This document shows positions 53,969 to 62,880 of a stretch of DNA of 64,000 nt, one piece after another. Position 1 is the stretch's first letter; every line of letters starts with the position of its first letter. Below the pieces are notes generated by a model that was not told the DNA's origin, made no database searches, and saw only the letters and a program-made list of their open reading frames with translations. The translations under genes were made by a program, and so were the position numbers. Source of the DNA: Streptomyces sp. P3 (lineage in GTDB: Bacteria > Actinomycetota > Actinomycetes > Streptomycetales > Streptomycetaceae); NCBI RefSeq assembly GCF_003032475.1, contig NZ_CP028369.1, positions 2,728,001-2,792,000 of the forward strand. The letters run 5' to 3'.

Positions 53969-54811
53969 TCAGTCCTTGACGGCGCCCGCGGTCACGCCTG
54001 CGGCGACGTACCGCTGGGCCAGGACGAGGATGACCGCGGCCGGCAGCGAGGCCACGACGGCGGTGGCCATGATGGCGTTCCACTGCTGGTTGTTGTTGCC
54101 GATGTAGTGGTAGATGCCGAGGGTGATCGGCTCGTGGGCGCCGCCGTTGACGAGGGTGCTGGCGAAGACGAAGTCGGACCAGGACCACAGGAAGGCGAAC
54201 AGGGACACCGTGACGACGGAGTTGCGGCTCATCGGCAGGACGATCGACCGGAAGGTGCGCAGCGGGCCGGCTCCGTCCGTCTTCGCGGCCTGCAGCAGCT
54301 CGCCGGGGATGCCGGACATGAACGCGGTGAAGATGAGGACGGCGAACGGGACGGCCAGCGTCGAGTCGGCGACGATCAGGCCGGGTACCGACTGGAGCAT
54401 GCCGAGCTGCAGGTAGATGGCGTAGAAGCCCATCGCCATGATGATGCCGGGGATCATCTGCGCGGCCAGCAGGACGAAGCCCAGGATCCCGCGGCCGCGC
54501 GGGCGCAGTTTGGCCAGCGCGTAGCCGGCGGGCGCGGCCAGTGCGACGGTCAGGGCCACCGTGCCGAGGCCGATGACGAGGCTGGTGCCGAGGTAGGGCA
54601 GTTGCTGGTCGACGACGGCCCGGTAGCCCTCCAGGGTCACGTGGGTGGGGAACAGGTCCGGCGGGCTCTTGCGCATGTCCTGGTCGCGGGTGAAGGACAC
54701 GTTGAGCATCCAGTAGACCGGGAAGAGCATGACCGCGGTCAGCAGCAGGCCGACGGCCGTCTTCACCCAGGTGCGGCGGCGACGGTTCGGGACCGTCCGT
54801 GCGTGCGTCAT
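53969..54811 (-). CDS. Carbohydrate ABC transporter permease (MalG-like)
   Basis: A 280-residue permease with six helices. The EAA loop reads PGELLQAAKTDGAGPLRTFR, SIVLPM, where the ATPase docks. Start ATG overlaps the preceding permease stop by four bases (ATGA). It pairs with the MalF-like subunit. No ATPase is encoded nearby, so a shared ATPase such as MsiK is presumed, as is usual in Streptomyces. Confidence 0.93.
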   Translation of the reverse strand: MTHARTVPNRRRRTWVKTAVGLLLTAVMLFPVYWMLNVSFTRDQDMRKSPPDLFPTHVTLEGYRAVVDQQLPYLGTSLVIGLGTVALTVALAAPAGYALAKLRPRGRGILGFVLLAAQMIPGIIMAMGFYAIYLQLGMLQSVPGLIVADSTLAVPFAVLIFTAFMSGIPGELLQAAKTDGAGPLRTFRSIVLPMSRNSVVTVSLFAFLWSWSDFVFASTLVNGGAHEPITLGIYHYIGNNNQQWNAIMATAVVASLPAAVILVLAQRYVAAGVTAGAVKD

Positions 54812-55803
54812 GACAGTGCCTGCTTTCGCTGGACCCTGACGTGGATCAGGCCGAAGGCCAGGGCGGCGACGACCAGCAGGTTGCCGACGGCCGCTCCGGG
54901 GCCGAAGGAGGGCAGCAGGTTGCCGAAGCCGAGTTGGTAGGACCAGGTGGCGAAGGTGGTGGACGAGTCGGCCGGGCCGCCCTTGGTCATGATCCAGATG
55001 ATGTCGAAGACCTTGAGCGTGTAGACGAGGCCCAGCAGCAGGGTGATCGCGGACACCGGCCGCAGCAGGGGGAAGGTGATGCGCCAGAAGCGCTGCCAGG
55101 CGTTCGCTCCGTCGAGCGCGGCCGCCTCGTACAGACCGGCGGGGATGGACTGCAGGCCGCTGTAGAGCACGACCAGGTTGAACGGGACGCCGATCCAGAT
55201 GTTCGCGATGATCACCGAGGCCAGCGACCAGGACGGCGAGGTCAGCCAGTTCACCGGGCCGATCCCGACGGCGTGCAGGGCGGCGTTGACGATGCCGGAG
55301 TCGCTGTTGAGCATCCACGACCAGGTCGACGCCGACACGATGAGCGGCAGCAGCCACGGCACCAGGAACAGCGCGCGCAGGGTGGCGGAGAGCCGGAAGT
55401 GCTGGTTGAAGAAGACGGCGAGCGCCAGGCCGATCGCGTACTGGAAGACCAGACACACGGCGGTGAACACCGCTGTGTGCAGCAGCGCGGGAGCGAACGT
55501 CGGGTCGTCGAAGACGGTCCGGTAGTTGGCCAGGCCCGTGAACGGCGCGTCGCCCCGGACGAAGGAACGGACGGTGTAGTGGCGCAGGCTCAGGTCGATG
55601 TTGCGGTAGAGCGGATAGGCGTAGAAGAGGACGAGGTAGAGGGTCACCGGGGTGAGGAACGCCCAGGCGGTCCACTGAGGGGAGGCGGGACGGCGCCGGG
55701 CCGGGGGGCGGTCCGGGATGCGGGCCGGGGGCGGGGCGGCGGTCGCCGCCCCGTTCCGGTCGCGCACCGGCCGGCGGTCCGGCGACGTTGTCGTGTGCTT
55801 CAT
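54808..55803 (-). CDS. Carbohydrate ABC transporter permease (MalF-like)
   Basis: A 331-residue permease: a Pro/Arg-rich N-terminus to residue 42, then six helices from WTAWAFLTPVTLYLVLFYAY. EAA loop: PAGLYEAAALDGANAWQRFW, RITFPLL. Its start lies 19 bases after the binding-protein gene stop, consistent with one transcript. Confidence 0.93.
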   Translation of the reverse strand: MKHTTTSPDRRPVRDRNGAATAAPPPARIPDRPPARRRPASPQWTAWAFLTPVTLYLVLFYAYPLYRNIDLSLRHYTVRSFVRGDAPFTGLANYRTVFDDPTFAPALLHTAVFTAVCLVFQYAIGLALAVFFNQHFRLSATLRALFLVPWLLPLIVSASTWSWMLNSDSGIVNAALHAVGIGPVNWLTSPSWSLASVIIANIWIGVPFNLVVLYSGLQSIPAGLYEAAALDGANAWQRFWRITFPLLRPVSAITLLLGLVYTLKVFDIIWIMTKGGPADSSTTFATWSYQLGFGNLLPSFGPGAAVGNLLVVAALAFGLIHVRVQRKQALS

Positions 55804-55822
55804 CGGCTGGCCGGGGTCCTGG

Positions 55823-57067
55823 TCACTTGGCGGCGGACTGGGCTGCGGTCAGCGCGTCCTTCGGGGACGCGGACCCGCTGAGGGCGGACTGCACCGCCTT
55901 CCACAACTGCTCCGAGATCTTGGGGTACTTGGTGCCCAGGTCGTCGCTGGTGCGTCCCTTGGCGGCGTGCACCGCGTCGACCCACGGCTTGAGCCCGGGG
56001 TCGGCCGCGACCTGCTTGTCCTGGACCTCGGCGGTGGGAGCCACGTAGGACAGCGTCGTGTCGGTGGCGAGCAGGTTCTGGCTGCTGCTCAGGCAGGACA
56101 CCAGCTTCTGGGTGGTGGCGTAGCGGCCGGTGTCGTCCTGCACCGGGACGGTGACGAACTCACCGCCCGTCGGGGCCGCGGCGTCGCCCCCGGTGGCGGC
56201 GGGCACGGGGATGACGCCGTAGTCGAAGCCGGCCTTCGCGGCGTTGCCGAGCTGCCAGGTGCCGTTCTCCGCGAACGCGTAGTCGCCGGTCGCGAACTCC
56301 TGCCAGCTGGTCGTCTGGGTGTTGTTGATCACCGAGTTGGGGGCGTAGCCCTTGTCCAGCCAGCCCTTCCACAGCGACAGCGCGGAGACCGCCTGGCCGG
56401 AGTCGAGCGCGGTCAGCTGGGCTCCGGAGCCCCAGTACCAGGGCAGGAACTGGAAGCTGCCCTCCTCCGTGCCGATCGCGGAGAACGTGATGCCCTTCTT
56501 GCCCGCTCCCTTGACCTTCGCGAGCGCCGCCGTCAGGGACTTCCAGTCCTTGACCGAGGAGATGTCCACCCCGGCCGCCTTCAGGACCGCCTTGTTGTAG
56601 TACAGGGCGAGGGTGTTGGCGCCGATGGGCGTGCCGTAGATCTTGCCCTTCAGCTGGCCGGCCGCGATCAGGTTGCGGTCCACGCCCGAGACGGCCAGCT
56701 TGTTCTCCTCGGTCGAGGTCAGCACGCCCGCCTCCGCCAGCGTCGACACCACCGGGTTGTCGACGATGAGGAAGTCCGCGGAGTTGCCCTGCTGCGCCGC
56801 CAGCAGCGCCTTGTTCGTGAGGTCACTTGTGTCGAACGCGGTCCGCTTGATCTTCACGCCGGCCTCGGTGCCGCAGCCGTCCAGCAGCTTCGCCCACGCC
56901 GAGCTCTTGTCGAACTGGGGGTAGGGGTCCCAGATGGTGAACGTGCCGCCGTCCGAGGCCTTCGTGGACGTGTCGCTCGCTCCGGAGGAGCACGCGGTGG
57001 CGCCGGCGGTGACGGCGACGACGGTCAGGACTGCGGCGGTGAGACGCCGTCCGGCGGATCTGTTCAT
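55823..57067 (-). CDS. ABC transporter sugar-binding lipoprotein
   Basis: A 414-residue extracellular solute-binding protein (family 1). The signal peptide ends at a lipobox ATACSS, so it is lipid-anchored. The fold is evident from GGTFTIWDPYPQFDKSSAWA, DFLIVDNPVVSTLAEAG, and VLKAAGVDISSVKDWKSLTA. It is the first transport gene after lacI and delivers the sugar to the two permeases. A 297-base leader upstream holds a LacI-like site and four hairpins. Confidence 0.93.
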   Translation of the reverse strand: MNRSAGRRLTAAVLTVVAVTAGATACSSGASDTSTKASDGGTFTIWDPYPQFDKSSAWAKLLDGCGTEAGVKIKRTAFDTSDLTNKALLAAQQGNSADFLIVDNPVVSTLAEAGVLTSTEENKLAVSGVDRNLIAAGQLKGKIYGTPIGANTLALYYNKAVLKAAGVDISSVKDWKSLTAALAKVKGAGKKGITFSAIGTEEGSFQFLPWYWGSGAQLTALDSGQAVSALSLWKGWLDKGYAPNSVINNTQTTSWQEFATGDYAFAENGTWQLGNAAKAGFDYGVIPVPAATGGDAAAPTGGEFVTVPVQDDTGRYATTQKLVSCLSSSQNLLATDTTLSYVAPTAEVQDKQVAADPGLKPWVDAVHAAKGRTSDDLGTKYPKISEQLWKAVQSALSGSASPKDALTAAQSAAK

Positions 57068-57088
57068 GGCGTGTCCTCAAGGGTTTTC

Positions 57089-57174
57089 GGCACGGATGTG
57101 CCCTGGGATCGGCACGGATGTGCCCGGGGGATCGGCACGACGTGGGTGTGCCGTGAAGGCGGCACGGGTGTGCC
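57089..57174. repeat. Four GGCAC-N-GTGCC dyads in the binding-protein leader
   Basis: GGCACGGATGTGCC at 57089 and 57111, an extended GGCAC-N9-GTGCC at 57134-57152, and GGCACGGGTGTGCC at 57161. Each can form a 5-bp hairpin. They end 22 bases before the start codon of the minus-strand binding-protein gene. Confidence 0.75.
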
Positions 57175-57206
57175 AGGAGAGGGGTGATCGGGGGCCGCCG
57201 GGTTCG

Positions 57207-57219
57207 TCGAACCGGGTCG
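57207..57219. promoter_or_regulatory. Imperfect LacI-family operator upstream of the transport operon
   Basis: TCGAACCGGGTCG differs from the consensus TCGAACCGGTTCGA of this locus at one core position. It lies 140 bases upstream of the binding-protein start and is probably the site through which LacI controls the operon. Confidence 0.6.
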
Positions 57220-57363
57220 GTGAGGTGTGCAGTCGGGCGGTGCGGAAGGTGGGGACGGGCGGGAAGGGAGCGAGGGAGTCAGGGAGCGACCGGGGGAGAG
57301 GGGCCGGGGTGCGGCGGGGACGCCTGGGCGCCTGGGGCGCCGGGGAGCCGCCCCCGGTGACGG

Positions 57364-58437
57364 CTAGGGGTGCGTGGAGGAGGCGGCGGGGTCCTCGCCC
57401 GGCTCGGCGGGAGCGGCTCCGGCGGGGGTGTCGCCGGCGGGCGCGGTGCTGGCCCGCAGCGAGATCGGCGGGGCGAGCAGGTGGTGCCGGGCCGGTGTGT
57501 CGGGATGGTCGAGCCGTTCGACCAGCAGGTCGACGGCGAGGCGGCCCATCTGTTCCGCCGGCACGTCGGCCGCGGTGAGCTGCGGGGTCACCGTCTCCGC
57601 CCACCTTCCGGCCACGACCCCGGTGACGGAGAAGTCGCGCGGCACATGGCGGCCGGCCTGCGCCAGCCCTCGGTAGAGGCCGCCGAGCGCGGCCTCGTTG
57701 AGCGTGACCAGCGCCGTGGTGGCGGGGTCGTCGTGCAGGATCCGCTCCAGGCAGGCGAGGCCAGAGGCGGCGTCGTCCCCGCAGCAGTACGTTTTGACGG
57801 TGAGGCCGCGTTCCGCCGCGGCCTTGGTGAACCCGTCGAGGCCTCGGTGGGCCGATTCGTAGCCGGCCCGCAGCAGTTGCTCGGGCCGGTTGACGAAGGC
57901 GACCCTGCGATGACCCAGGTCCGCGAGGTGGTGCACGCAGGCCGCCGCCAGCGCCGTGTGGTCCAGGCCCACCCACCAGCTGCCCTGCGGGTGCGCGGTG
58001 CGGCCGATGGCGACGGAGGGGAAGTCCAGCGCGGTGAGATGGTCGAGCCGGTCGTCCTGCAGCCGGATCTCCATCAGGATCGCGCCGTCGACCCGCCGTT
58101 CGCCCAGCAGACGCTGGAACGAGCGGTCGCTGTCCATGCCGCTCGGTGAGAGCAGCACGTCGTAGTCGTGGGCCGCGGCGGCCTCCGTCACGCTGCCGAT
58201 GAAGTCCAGCTGCATGCCGGTGTAGTGGTTGCCGGCGGGCGGGAAGACCAGACCGATGGTGTTGGTCCGGCCGTTGGCCAGGGCCCGCGCACTCGCGTTG
58301 GGCTGGTAGCCCAGCTCGTCGATGACCTGCTGGATCTTGTCGCGGGTCTCCTCGGACACGGGGCGCTTCCCGCTGAGGGCGTACGACACGGTGCTCCGCG
58401 AGACACCGGCCTGCTTGGCGATCTCACCGATGTTCAC
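57364..58437 (-). CDS. LacI-family transcriptional repressor
   Basis: A 357-residue regulator from GTG 58437 with AAGGAG upstream. N-terminal helix-turn-helix NIGEIAKQAGVSRSTVSYAL and hinge YQPNASARALANGRTN precede a sugar-binding domain (TIGLVFPPAGNHYTGMQLDF, RVDGAILMEIR, DLGHRRVAFVNRP). It should release the TCGAACCGGTTCGA sites when the sugar or derivative binds. The C-terminal 25 residues are Ala/Pro-rich and extra. Confidence 0.95.
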   Translation of the reverse strand: MNIGEIAKQAGVSRSTVSYALSGKRPVSEETRDKIQQVIDELGYQPNASARALANGRTNTIGLVFPPAGNHYTGMQLDFIGSVTEAAAAHDYDVLLSPSGMDSDRSFQRLLGERRVDGAILMEIRLQDDRLDHLTALDFPSVAIGRTAHPQGSWWVGLDHTALAAACVHHLADLGHRRVAFVNRPEQLLRAGYESAHRGLDGFTKAAAERGLTVKTYCCGDDAASGLACLERILHDDPATTALVTLNEAALGGLYRGLAQAGRHVPRDFSVTGVVAGRWAETVTPQLTAADVPAEQMGRLAVDLLVERLDHPDTPARHHLLAPPISLRASTAPAGDTPAGAAPAEPGEDPAASSTHP

Positions 58438-58458
58438 GGGACTCCTTGCCGGGGTTGA

Positions 58459-58560
58459 TCGAACCGGTTCGACTGTTCCGGGGAGCGACATCGGCCGGGT
58501 GGCCGATCGTCGAACCGGTTCGCGTGAAGTGAAGGTAGGAGCAACCCGGACGGGTGTCAA
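58459..58560 (-). promoter_or_regulatory. lacI promoter with two LacI operators
   Basis: On the minus strand TTGACA (58555-58560) and TACCTT (58532-58537) are spaced by exactly 17 bases. Operators TCGAACCGGTTCG (58510-58522) at the start point and TCGAACCGGTTCGA (58459-58472) in the leader indicate autorepression. Confidence 0.85.
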
Positions 58561-58910
58561 CGTTTCGCGCCGGATTTCTCGTAACGCCCTGGAAACGCCG
58601 GCGGGTGTGGGTGCGCGGCGTGACCCGAGGGTGCACGGACCCGCCTGTCACCGGTCCGCGGGGGTGATGTGCCGGAAGAAAAGCCCTCGTCACGCGGGGT
58701 GACCGGCCCTGTCGGCGTGAGGGATCGACTCCGGGTCGCCTCGGGACGATCTCGGCCTCGACGGGCGGGACGGTCCTCGGGGTCGACCTCGGTACGGGCC
58801 TCTGGGGCCGCCCCGGGAGTGGCCGCGGGGCCGGAGGAGGGTGACGGAGGGCCGGCGTCGGCGTGACCGGGAGGGCGGAGGGGTCTGTGGAAGGGGTGAC
58901 GCGCGGAGCG

Positions 58911-58955
58911 TTGTCGGCTGGTTTCTCCGGTGTTAGGTTCATCGAACCGGTTCGA
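58911..58955 (+). promoter_or_regulatory. Orphan rightward promoter with LacI operator
   Basis: TTGTCG (58911-58916) and TAGGTT (58934-58939) with 17-base spacing form a good promoter; the perfect operator TCGAACCGGTTCGA occupies 58942-58955, over the start point. Downstream an ATG at 58959 starts MSRVVVPAEKPIGSRFD but no known gene, and the next real gene is on the opposite strand. Confidence 0.65.
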
Positions 58956-59006
58956 CGAATGTCGAGGGTCGTCGTTCCTGCCGAGAAGCCGATCGGGAGC
59001 AGATTC

Positions 59007-59036
59007 GATCGGATCAGAGCAGATCGGATCAGAGCA
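59007..59036. repeat. Direct repeat of GATCGGATCAGAGCA
   Basis: Two perfect 15-base copies and a partial third, in the vestigial frame after the orphan promoter. Confidence 0.85.
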
Positions 59037-59142
59037 GATCGGATCGGATGGCCATGGTTCGGAGGAATCGGTTCCGAGGAATCGGTTCAACTCAGGCCAT
59101 CGGTGCGGAGTTGTCGGATCGGAGCGGAGGCGACGAGGGCGG

Positions 59143-60771
59143 TCAGGTCAGAGGGACGTGGGTGAAGCGGGCTGCAGTGTGGAGGTCGGCCTCGATGCGT
59201 GAGGCCGTCGACCGCAGGGCGGGGAGGATGTCCCGCACGCATTCCTCGGCCGTACGGCGGGCGACATGGGTGGCCGCGTTCAGGGCGGCGACCGTGCGGC
59301 CCGCACGGTCGCGGATCGGGACGGCGATCGCGCGCACCCCCTGTTCGAGTTCCTCGTCCGCCAGGGCGTACGCCGAGGCGGGGTCCGTGGGCGCGGCCAG
59401 CAGCACGCGGCCCATCGATGTCGCGTGGGCGGGGAGTTGTGTGCCGACGCCGACGTCCACGCTCATGACGTGGTTCGCGGCGGTGCGCGCGGTGTACCGG
59501 ATCTCCTCGCGCGACTCGGTCAGCACCGCCAGCGACGTCGTCTCCCGGATGTCGCCCGCCAGCGCCGCCATGTGCGGAGCCGCGATCCGGGGGAGCGAGG
59601 TGCGGGAGAGCGGCGGGAAGCCGAGGGCGAGGACCCGTGGGGTGAGGGCGAACGTGCGGGGAGTGGACGGCGTCACCAGGCCCAGGTGTTGGTAGGTGAT
59701 CAGCGCCCGGCGGGCGGTCGCCCGTGCGAGCCCGGTCGCCTTCGCGACGTCTGCGAGGGTGAGTTCGGCCCTGCCCTCGCCGAACGCCGTGAGGACGGTC
59801 AGGCCCCGGGCGAGGGACTCGATGAACTCGCGGCCCAGTTCCTGCTTGGACGCCCCCGTCCAGATGGCCAGCCCCGCGGGCGGCGGCCCGGACTCCGCGG
59901 CCGGCGCCCGACGCAGGTCGTCCTCCATCGCCGCGACAGCCGCCCTCAGCCGCGGGAGCAGGGTGGCGCGCAGATCCGCCGCCGTGTGCCGGCTCGTGTG
60001 GCTGACGACGCTCGCCACGCACGCGATCCGGCCGGTGCCCGGGTCGCGGACCGGGACGGACACGGCCACCAGGCCCGCTTCGATCAACTGGTCGTCCAGG
60101 GCGCAGTCCTCGTCCGCGGCAAGGGCCGTCCGGCGGGCGAAGCCGTCGTCGTCCGAGAGCGCGGGGGGTGGTGGCGGGACGGCCGGGAAGGCCCGGTCGT
60201 CCGGGTCCGCCGTGCGGCGGGCGCGCCAGGACCGCCACTCCTCGTCGGTCCACTCGGTGGCGAACAGCGGTCCCGGCGCGGTGCGTTCGGCCGGCAGCAG
60301 GTCGCCGATGCGGAAGCTCAGGGACATCGCGCGGCGGCGGGTCGCCTGGTGGACGAAGCGGATGCCGTCGCCGTCGGCGACCGCCAGGGACACCGACTCG
60401 TCGAGTTCGTCGGCCAGAGCGTCCGCGGACGCTGACAGCAGCGCCGGCAGGCGCAGCGCGGCCAGATAGGCGTTGCCGAGTTCCATGACGCGGGGGGCCA
60501 GCACGGCGTCCCGGCCGTCGAGGCGGACGTATCCCATGCGGGCGAGGGTCGCGACGATCCGGTCGACCGTCGAACGCGCCAGACCGGTGCTGCGCTCCAG
60601 TTCACTCGGACTCACCGTGCCGCCGGCGTCGGTCAGTTGCCGCAGCACGGCGACCCCGCGGATCAGCGGCGTGACCGCCTCCGCCGGAGCGGGCGCGGCG
60701 GCCTGCGGAGGCGGGGCGGGCGCGGCGGCCCCGGGCGGCGTGGCGGGCGCTGGCGTCCTGGTCGCGGGCAT
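59143..60771 (-). CDS. Double-length IclR-family regulator
   Basis: A 542-residue protein with two complete IclR modules in tandem. Module 1 (about 35-290): LIRGVAVLRQLTDAGGTVSP and GLARSTVDRIVATLARMGYV, then an effector domain with FVHQATRRRAMSLSFRIGDL. Module 2 (about 318-540): SLARGLTVLTAFGEGRAELT and TGLARATARRALITYQHLGL, then AANHVMSVDVGVGTQLPAHA. The second resembles PcaR/PcaU-type regulators of aromatic catabolism. Single-module IclR proteins are about 250 residues, so this is a fusion or duplication. No adjacent target operon is obvious. Confidence 0.9.
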   Translation of the reverse strand: MPATRTPAPATPPGAAAPAPPPQAAAPAPAEAVTPLIRGVAVLRQLTDAGGTVSPSELERSTGLARSTVDRIVATLARMGYVRLDGRDAVLAPRVMELGNAYLAALRLPALLSASADALADELDESVSLAVADGDGIRFVHQATRRRAMSLSFRIGDLLPAERTAPGPLFATEWTDEEWRSWRARRTADPDDRAFPAVPPPPPALSDDDGFARRTALAADEDCALDDQLIEAGLVAVSVPVRDPGTGRIACVASVVSHTSRHTAADLRATLLPRLRAAVAAMEDDLRRAPAAESGPPPAGLAIWTGASKQELGREFIESLARGLTVLTAFGEGRAELTLADVAKATGLARATARRALITYQHLGLVTPSTPRTFALTPRVLALGFPPLSRTSLPRIAAPHMAALAGDIRETTSLAVLTESREEIRYTARTAANHVMSVDVGVGTQLPAHATSMGRVLLAAPTDPASAYALADEELEQGVRAIAVPIRDRAGRTVAALNAATHVARRTAEECVRDILPALRSTASRIEADLHTAARFTHVPLT

Positions 60772-61060
60772 GCGGTGGATTCTCCGATACGGGCGGTACG
60801 GCGGTACGGCGGTACGGGGGTGCTCTGGGGGGTGCGGCGTCGGCCCCGGGAACGGGTCGGGGGACGGAGGAAGGGGGACGGAGGAAGGGGGTCGGGGGAA
60901 GGGGGTCGAGGGTCGGGGGACGGGGGAATTGGGGACCGGGGGCGCTTCGGGGCGGCGAGGCGGCCTGTCTGCTGCCCTTGCGGTTGCCGCCCTACGTTAG
61001 CCCCGGGGCCGTCCCCGGACCGCCCGAGTCACCCGGGGGCTCTGGTCCGGTCCGCCCTGC

Positions 61061-62374
61061 CTACCGTCGGGTCACCCGCACCCGGTACCCGTCCTCGGGG
61101 CCCGCCTCCGTGACCGAGATCCGGATGCCCCTCTTCGGGTCCTTGAAGGTCTCGCCCGGGGTGAAGGGGGCGTCGGAGAGCTCGGCGTGGACGTTGGGGC
61201 TGCGGGTGCAGCCGCCGCTGTCGGGGCGGGAGTCGTAGACCGTCACCGGACCCATGCCGGTGTCGACGCCGGCGTTCACCTTGTAGATGAGGACGCCCGG
61301 GCGGCACACCGCCTCGTCGTTCCCGCCGCGTGCGCGTGCTTCGACGGCGTACCCGGTGCGGTCGGTGAGCGGGACGAAGACGAGTTTCGGGCCGCCCGCG
61401 CGCGCGAGGGGCGTCAGCCGGTGCTCCGTCGTGCCCGGCGTCGCCGCGCAGGAGATCTGGGAGGCGTCCAGCCAGCCCAGCTTCCACTTGTGCCAGCCGA
61501 GCAGGTCGTTGTTGGCCCCCCAGTCCTCGCTCATGATGTCCCAGTGTCCGACGGCTCCGCCGCCCTCCTGGGTGTAGAGGTCGGGCAGGCCGAAGACATG
61601 CCCGTTCTCATGGGGCAGGACCCGGTAGCCGGTCCGGTCGTAGGAGCCGGATCCGTCGTCCTGGCGGGAGTACACGAAGGAGGCGTTGGCCACCGACACC
61701 CCGTCGGCGACCGGTGCCTCCGCGTTCCCCGCGAACGTCACCGACAGGACCGTGTCCAGCGCGGAGGGGCCCGCGTTCGGGGTGATGAGCACGTTCAGGA
61801 GGTCGTAGTCGCGGAAGTCCACCGTCGGGTCCGCGGCGCCCACGATGTCCTGGACGAGTTCGCGGTAGCCGGGTTCGAACGGCGCGCCGCGCTCTATGCC
61901 GTACGCGTGGAACGACTTGGGCATGCGCAGCCAGTGCCGCACGGGCGTCTCGGCGCGGTAGTCGAGACGGCCGTAGGAAGCCGTGCGGAACCACTGCTCG
62001 GTCTGCGGGAAGAACTCGCGGTAGCGGCTCAGGGCGCTGCCCCGGCCGGGCGCGTCGGAGAAGTCGATCATGAGGGTGAGGGCGCGGACGACGCCGGTGG
62101 AGCGGGAGTAACCGCCTGCGGTGGGCAGACCTTCGGACATCTGCACGGACGTGCCCCCGCTGATCATGCAGGGGGCGAGGGCGGCGGTGCGGGCCACGGC
62201 GAGGGGGGCGGCGCCGGCCGTCGTCGAGCCGGGGTCCGGGGCGAGGTGTCCGCTGCCGGCGGACGAGCTGAGGGCGAGCGTCAGGACGGTGACGGAGACG
62301 ACTGCGGCGGCGCGGCGCGTGCGTATCCGGCGGCGGCGAAGGTCCCGGGCAGTGCGCGCGGCCTGCGGCTGCAT
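61061..62374 (-). CDS. Secreted M6-family metalloprotease
   Basis: A 437-residue exported zinc protease; ATG 62374 chosen with GAAAGG upstream. Signal peptide with RRAAAVVSVTVLTLALSSSA. The zinc site is HENGH (VLPHENGHVFGLPDLYT), a form of HExxH followed by the M6 (immune inhibitor A-like) GLPDLY motif. Upstream segments include LTLMIDFSDAPGRG and QWFRTASYGRLDY. The C-terminal 110 residues form a beta-rich domain. It probably digests extracellular protein. Confidence 0.88.
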   Translation of the reverse strand: MQPQAARTARDLRRRRIRTRRAAAVVSVTVLTLALSSSAGSGHLAPDPGSTTAGAAPLAVARTAALAPCMISGGTSVQMSEGLPTAGGYSRSTGVVRALTLMIDFSDAPGRGSALSRYREFFPQTEQWFRTASYGRLDYRAETPVRHWLRMPKSFHAYGIERGAPFEPGYRELVQDIVGAADPTVDFRDYDLLNVLITPNAGPSALDTVLSVTFAGNAEAPVADGVSVANASFVYSRQDDGSGSYDRTGYRVLPHENGHVFGLPDLYTQEGGGAVGHWDIMSEDWGANNDLLGWHKWKLGWLDASQISCAATPGTTEHRLTPLARAGGPKLVFVPLTDRTGYAVEARARGGNDEAVCRPGVLIYKVNAGVDTGMGPVTVYDSRPDSGGCTRSPNVHAELSDAPFTPGETFKDPKRGIRISVTEAGPEDGYRVRVTRR

Positions 62375-62760
62375 GGGGGGCCTTTCGCTCCGGGCAGCCA
62401 CCGGTCGCCGGCTGCGTCCTGATCACCTCCTGATCACCCTCTTTGAGGGCGCACGCGGGCGCGCGCTGGAAGAGACCGATCGTGGGTTACCGGCTGGTAC
62501 GGCATTGCGGCGGGAGCGAGGCGGGGCAAGGCGAGGAGCGGTGCGGACTTCCGCGGGGGAGTCTGCCGAGGTGATCGCGCGGGGAGTCTGCCGGGGTGAT
62601 CAGGGGAGCCGTGCGGCGAGCCGCTGCCGGGGAGGCCGACTGCCCGGGGGCTCGTGGCCCGGGATCACGGCGGGCGCCGGGAGGTCGAGGGGGTGCGGAG
62701 TCGAGTGCGACGGGCCTGTGGTCCAGGTCACACCGAAAACTTCTGGATCCGGGAAATAAC

Positions 62761-62817
62761 CGGGGACGCCGTCCCCGTTTAGCTAGGTGTCCGAGTGAAA
62801 CGGGGATTCGTTCCCCG
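62761..62817. promoter_or_regulatory. Two palindromes flanking the TetR-gene promoter
   Basis: CGGGGAC-GCC-GTCCCCG (62761-62777) and CGGGGA-TTCGT-TCCCCG (62801-62817), both 17 bp, share half-site CGGGGA. A TAGCTAGGTGT stretch with a likely -10 lies between. This suits autoregulation by the adjacent TetR protein. Confidence 0.6.
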
Positions 62818-62880
62818 GATCGCAGCCACAGACGTCCGTGACGCCTCTCGCGTCACACGAGCCTCAGACAGGAGTGCGCC

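Noticed and set aside
49368..54107. A 1579-codon open frame on the plus strand, opposite the glycosidase genes
   Set aside because: It is antisense to well-supported enzymes, is Val/Gly/Arg-rich without family similarity, and is the usual mirror frame of high-GC genes.
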